NCBI GenBank assembly: GCA_947505055.1
Contig: CANNLO010000023.1
Coordinates: 1 to 27,193, forward strand
Length of the DNA: 27,193 nt
Reading direction: 5' to 3'
From: Methylococcaceae bacterium
GTDB lineage: Bacteria > Pseudomonadota > Gammaproteobacteria > Methylococcales > Methylomonadaceae
Under the pieces are notes generated by a model. That model did no database searches and was not told the DNA's origin. It saw nothing but the letters and a program-made list of their open reading frames with translations. This document shows positions 24,767 to 27,193 of this stretch, piece after piece. Position numbers and translations under genes: made by a program. Each line of letters begins with the position of its first letter. Position 1 is the first letter of the stretch.

Positions 24767-25582
24767 ATGACTCACAATTCCACCGCTGCTATTTTAATGC
24801 CGTTGTCGATTACGGATTTGGCTGCCATGAAACAACGTGGCGAGAAAATCTCCTGCTTAACGGCTTATGACGCAAGCTTTAGTGCCTTAATCGATCAGGT
24901 TGGTGTCGACATGATATTGGTCGGAGACTCACTAGGCATGGTGATTCAGGGTCACGACTCAACGCTTCCTGTGACCATTGAGGACATGGTTTATCATACC
25001 CGTTGTGTCAGCAATGCCAGACAAAGAGCGTTTATCATTGCTGATTTACCTTTTATGTCATATACCACGCCAGTTATGGCGGCAAAAAATGCGGCCAGAT
25101 TAATGCAGTTAGGCAGTGCTCAAATGGTTAAACTGGAAGGACCAAGATTCAATTGCGTCAGATTTCTCGTTGATCATGGAATTCCGGTATGCGGACATTT
25201 AGGTTTGTTACCCCAATCAATTAATCAATTAGGCAGCTATGCTATTCAAGGAAAAGAGCAATTTTCCGCTGAAAAAATAATGGCAGATGCGCTGGAATTA
25301 CAAAAAGCCGGGGCTGGAATGCTGGTGCTGGAGTGCGTCCCTGCATCCCTGGCTAAAATAATTAGCACACAATTATCAATTCCTGTCATAGGCATTGGTG
25401 CAGGCGTTGAATGTGATGGGCAAGTTCTGGTGCTTTATGACATGCTCAATATTGGCACTTCTAAACGCCCCCGTTTTTCCAAAAACTTCCTCAGTGAGGC
25501 TGCAAATATTGAAGCAGCAATCAAGGCCTATCATCAGGCAGTTAAGCAATCTCAATTTCCTGCAGATGAACACAGTTTTTAA
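24767..25582 (+). CDS. panB: Ketopantoate hydroxymethyltransferase
   Basis: PanB adds a hydroxymethyl group from methylene-tetrahydrofolate to 2-oxoisovalerate, the first committed step of pantothenate synthesis. The 271-residue length is typical. Motifs seen are LTAYDASFSALIDQVGVDMILVGDSLGMV (metal aspartate in GDSLG), LPFMSY, VKLEG, GHLGLLPQS, and the catalytic glutamate in LECVPA near residue 186 followed by IPVIGIGAGVECDGQVLVLYDMLN. No clear ribosome binding site precedes ATG 24767. The stop is five bases before panC. Demand for a folate cofactor links it with upstream folK. Confidence 0.96.
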   Translation: MTHNSTAAILMPLSITDLAAMKQRGEKISCLTAYDASFSALIDQVGVDMILVGDSLGMVIQGHDSTLPVTIEDMVYHTRCVSNARQRAFIIADLPFMSYTTPVMAAKNAARLMQLGSAQMVKLEGPRFNCVRFLVDHGIPVCGHLGLLPQSINQLGSYAIQGKEQFSAEKIMADALELQKAGAGMLVLECVPASLAKIISTQLSIPVIGIGAGVECDGQVLVLYDMLNIGTSKRPRFSKNFLSEAANIEAAIKAYHQAVKQSQFPADEHSF

Positions 25583-25587
25583 GATTT

Positions 25588-26430
25588 ATGGATACAATTA
25601 ATAACATTCAAAATTTACGCGCTACTCTCAAGGTGTGGCGGAATGCCGGCCAAAGCATTGCGTTGGTACCGACCATGGGAAACCTTCATGCTGGACACCT
25701 GGCGTTGGTTACTGAAGCTAAAAAGAAAGCAGACCGTGTAGTCGTCAGTATTTTTGTAAATCCGACCCAGTTTGGAGCAGGTGAAGATTTTGAATCTTAT
25801 CCGCGAACCGAATATGAAGATCAGACAGCTCTGAATGAACTTGGAACTGATTTACTGTTCCAACCGGAAGTTTCAGATGTTTATGAATCTGATGCCAAAA
25901 CAGTAGTTTCGGTATTGGATCTATCTAAACGATATTGCGGAGCGTCACGACCTGGACATTTTGATGGTGTAGCGACCGTAGTTTGCAAGTTATTTAATAT
26001 GGTTCAACCTGATGTCGCCGTATTTGGTTTAAAAGATTTTCAGCAGTTGACGGTAATACGAACTATGGCCAGGGATTTAAATATTCCAATCGACATAATC
26101 GGGGTAGAAACTGTCCGAGAGCAAAGCGGCCTGGCGATGAGTTCCAGGAATGGGTATTTGACTACTGAAGAAAAAATAGTTGCTGCAAAGTTATATCAGT
26201 GCCTATCCATAGCTCGCGATTGTATTTTGGCCGCACAACTAAGTTTTCAGGAAATAGAGAGTAATGCATTGTTGTTTTTGCGAGAATCAGGCTTTAAGCC
26301 GGATTATTTTAACGTGTGCAGAAGCGGTGATCTGCAAAGCGCTATTGAAACTGACAAAGACCTTGTTTTATTAGCCGCGGCACGCCTAGGAAAAACCAGG
26401 TTAATTGACAACATTTATTTCTCCAGATAA
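25588..26430 (+). CDS. panC: Pantothenate synthetase
   Basis: PanC condenses pantoate with beta-alanine using ATP through a pantoyl-adenylate. The 280-residue protein shows the nucleotidyltransferase HxGH motif (H34-AGH37 in TMGNLHAGHL), FVNPTQFG, the ATP/pantoate-binding VFGLKDFQQL segment, and the KMSKS-like MSSRNGYL. Start ATG 25588 is five bases after the panB stop, so the two are translated from one message. The product is complete. Confidence 0.97.
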   Translation: MDTINNIQNLRATLKVWRNAGQSIALVPTMGNLHAGHLALVTEAKKKADRVVVSIFVNPTQFGAGEDFESYPRTEYEDQTALNELGTDLLFQPEVSDVYESDAKTVVSVLDLSKRYCGASRPGHFDGVATVVCKLFNMVQPDVAVFGLKDFQQLTVIRTMARDLNIPIDIIGVETVREQSGLAMSSRNGYLTTEEKIVAAKLYQCLSIARDCILAAQLSFQEIESNALLFLRESGFKPDYFNVCRSGDLQSAIETDKDLVLLAAARLGKTRLIDNIYFSR

Positions 26431-26470
26431 GAAATAACAAAAATTTGTTCCGCTTGGAAAAGGCTAAAAG

Positions 26471-26499
26471 TTGATGCATTGTTGCAATTAATGCATAAT
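26471..26499 (+). promoter_or_regulatory. Predicted promoter of panD
   Basis: TTGATG (26471-26476, four of six consensus matches) and CATAAT (26494-26499, five of six) are separated by exactly 17 bases. It lies in the 105-base gap between panC and panD, suggesting that panD has its own promoter in addition to any read-through. Confidence 0.5.
26475..26495. promoter_or_regulatory. Inverted repeat inside the panD promoter (operator candidate)
   Basis: TGCATT (26475-26480) and AATGCA (26490-26495) are perfect inverted arms around GTTGCAATT. They fill the promoter spacer and touch both hexamers, the position expected for a repressor site. No known binder is recognised. Confidence 0.4.
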
Positions 26500-26535
26500 A
26501 CGCGGTTCTTAAAGGTATTTATATAGTGTTTTATT

Positions 26536-26916
26536 ATGCAAATCACGATGCTTAAAGCGAAATTACATAGAGCGACAGTGACCCATTCTGAATTGGGTTA
26601 TGAAGGCTCCTGTGCAATTGACGGTAATATTCTCGATTTATCGGGTATCAGGGAATACGAGCAAATACATATCTACAATATCAATAATGGTGCGCGTTTC
26701 ACGACTTATGCTATTCGTGCAGAAGAGGGATCGGGATTGTTTTCCGTCAATGGTGCCGCTGCGCGCTTGGCGTGTCCGGGTGACCTGATTATTGTTTGCG
26801 CATTTGCTATAGTTGACCAAAATGAACAAGAGAAACATAAACCGACTCTGATTTATTTCAATGAAAAGAACGAAGTTCAGCGCTCAGCCAGCTCCATCCC
26901 CGTTCAAATAGTTTGA
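26536..26916 (+). CDS. panD: Aspartate 1-decarboxylase precursor
   Basis: PanD makes beta-alanine for PanC by decarboxylating aspartate with a pyruvoyl cofactor. The 126-residue proenzyme starts [20 protein letters not shown] and has the self-cleavage site Gly24-Ser25 in YEGSCAID, exactly at the numbering of the E. coli enzyme, so ATG 26536 is the start. Other family segments are [17 protein letters not shown] and [15 protein letters not shown]. The start lacks a nearby strong ribosome binding site. It sits 105 bases after panC behind its own predicted promoter. PanD needs the PanZ/PanM maturation factor only in enterics; none is seen here. Confidence 0.97.
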   Translation: MQITMLKAKLHRATVTHSELGYEGSCAIDGNILDLSGIREYEQIHIYNINNGARFTTYAIRAEEGSGLFSVNGAAARLACPGDLIIVCAFAIVDQNEQEKHKPTLIYFNEKNEVQRSASSIPVQIV

Positions 26917-26963
26917 TTGTCTTAATTAAAAAGGATTGGCTATCTGCCTTAACGAGACATGCC

Positions 26964-27005
26964 TACAAGGACACGAAGCTTTACTGACTGCTTCGTGTCC
27001 TTGTA
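26964..27005. terminator. 16-bp perfect hairpin after panD
   Basis: TACAAGGACACGAAGC (26964-26979) pairs perfectly with 26990-27005 across a 10-base loop. It lies 47 bases after the panD stop and between genes that may converge. There is no T-run after it on either strand, so it could be a factor-assisted terminator, an mRNA-stabilising structure, or a copy of a repeat. Confidence 0.55.
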
Positions 27006-27106
27006 ATGACTTACCTTACAAACCTACCTGAATTTATTCCTTAAAAACAGAGTAAGCATCCATAAAAACCAATTGATTTACATGCGCTTTAAAACACTTC
27101 CGATCC

Positions 27107-27193
27107 TTACCGTTCAGTAAAATTAATTTCATTACTGTTTTCAGTTAGCGTTATGCTTTGCTCTACCTCAGTAAGCACCTTTTGCAAGCCGAT
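27107..27193 (-). CDS. Possible C-terminal end of a gene running in from the right
   Basis: On the minus strand one frame is open from the window edge to TAA (27109-27107), giving 28 residues (IGLQKVLTEVEQSITL, then TENSNEINFTER). The other two minus frames close within about ten codons. The sequence looks protein-like but is too short to identify, and an open frame this long can arise by chance. If real, the gene converges on panD. Confidence 0.25.
   Translation of the reverse strand: MGLQKVLTEVEQSITLTENSNEINFTER

Noticed and set aside
1..27193. CRISPR arrays, transposases, prophage, toxin-antitoxin or defence genes
   Set aside because: I looked on both strands and saw no spaced direct-repeat array, transposase motif, phage gene or defence-type protein.

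Overview
The window is a 27.2 kb stretch of bacterial chromosome, densely packed with housekeeping and metabolic genes. I see no mobile element, CRISPR array, rRNA or tRNA. The protein set points to a gammaproteobacterium: AICAR transformylase and PurD; M18 aminopeptidase; OadGAB; HypCABDF; DUF3301; PrlC and UbiD; and pcnB-folK-panB-panC-panD. Moderate GC, poly-T-rich spacers and the gene mix would fit a methanotroph of the Methylococcales. That genus-level guess is inference, because no methane-oxidation gene lies in the window.

Layout from left to right. (1) 1-2361, plus strand: the 3' part of purH, a repeat-bearing spacer, then purD (purine synthesis). (2) 2386-4976, minus strand: msrB and apeB, translationally coupled, followed by an AlkB-type dioxygenase that converges on purD. 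(3) 5183-8539, plus strand: oadG-oadA-oadB, a sodium-pumping oxaloacetate decarboxylase. (4) 8797-10228: a secreted NlpE-like protein on plus, converging on a minus-strand DUF502 membrane protein plus small lipoprotein, with a strong terminator between them. (5) 10472-11263, plus: a sterol desaturase/fatty acid hydroxylase family membrane enzyme. (6) 11265-16128, minus: hypC-hypA-hypB-hypD-hypF, which make and insert the NiFe(CN)2CO site of hydrogenases; hypE and the hydrogenase itself are not here. (7) 16478-17106, minus: DUF3301 protein and a small zinc-ribbon membrane protein. (8) 17299-17970, plus: a serine carboxylesterase. (9) 18093-21589, minus: prlC and ubiD with overlapping start and stop. 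(10) 21902-22536, minus: an RDD membrane protein and a possible 59-residue membrane protein. (11) 22753-26916, plus: pcnB, folK, panB, panC, panD (RNA polyadenylation, folate and pantothenate synthesis). The last 280 bases hold a perfect hairpin and perhaps the end of a minus-strand gene.

I did not find a convincing undescribed multi-gene system. The observations most worth a second look are small. Two spacers (purH-purD and oadA-oadB) combine a short tandem repeat with an inverted repeat that can pair in alternative registers. The hyp operon lacks hypE. HypD has an unusual active-site motif. A conserved-looking pair combines a zinc-ribbon membrane protein with DUF3301. There is also a short membrane-protein ORF upstream of the RDD gene, and an inverted repeat lying inside the predicted panD promoter.
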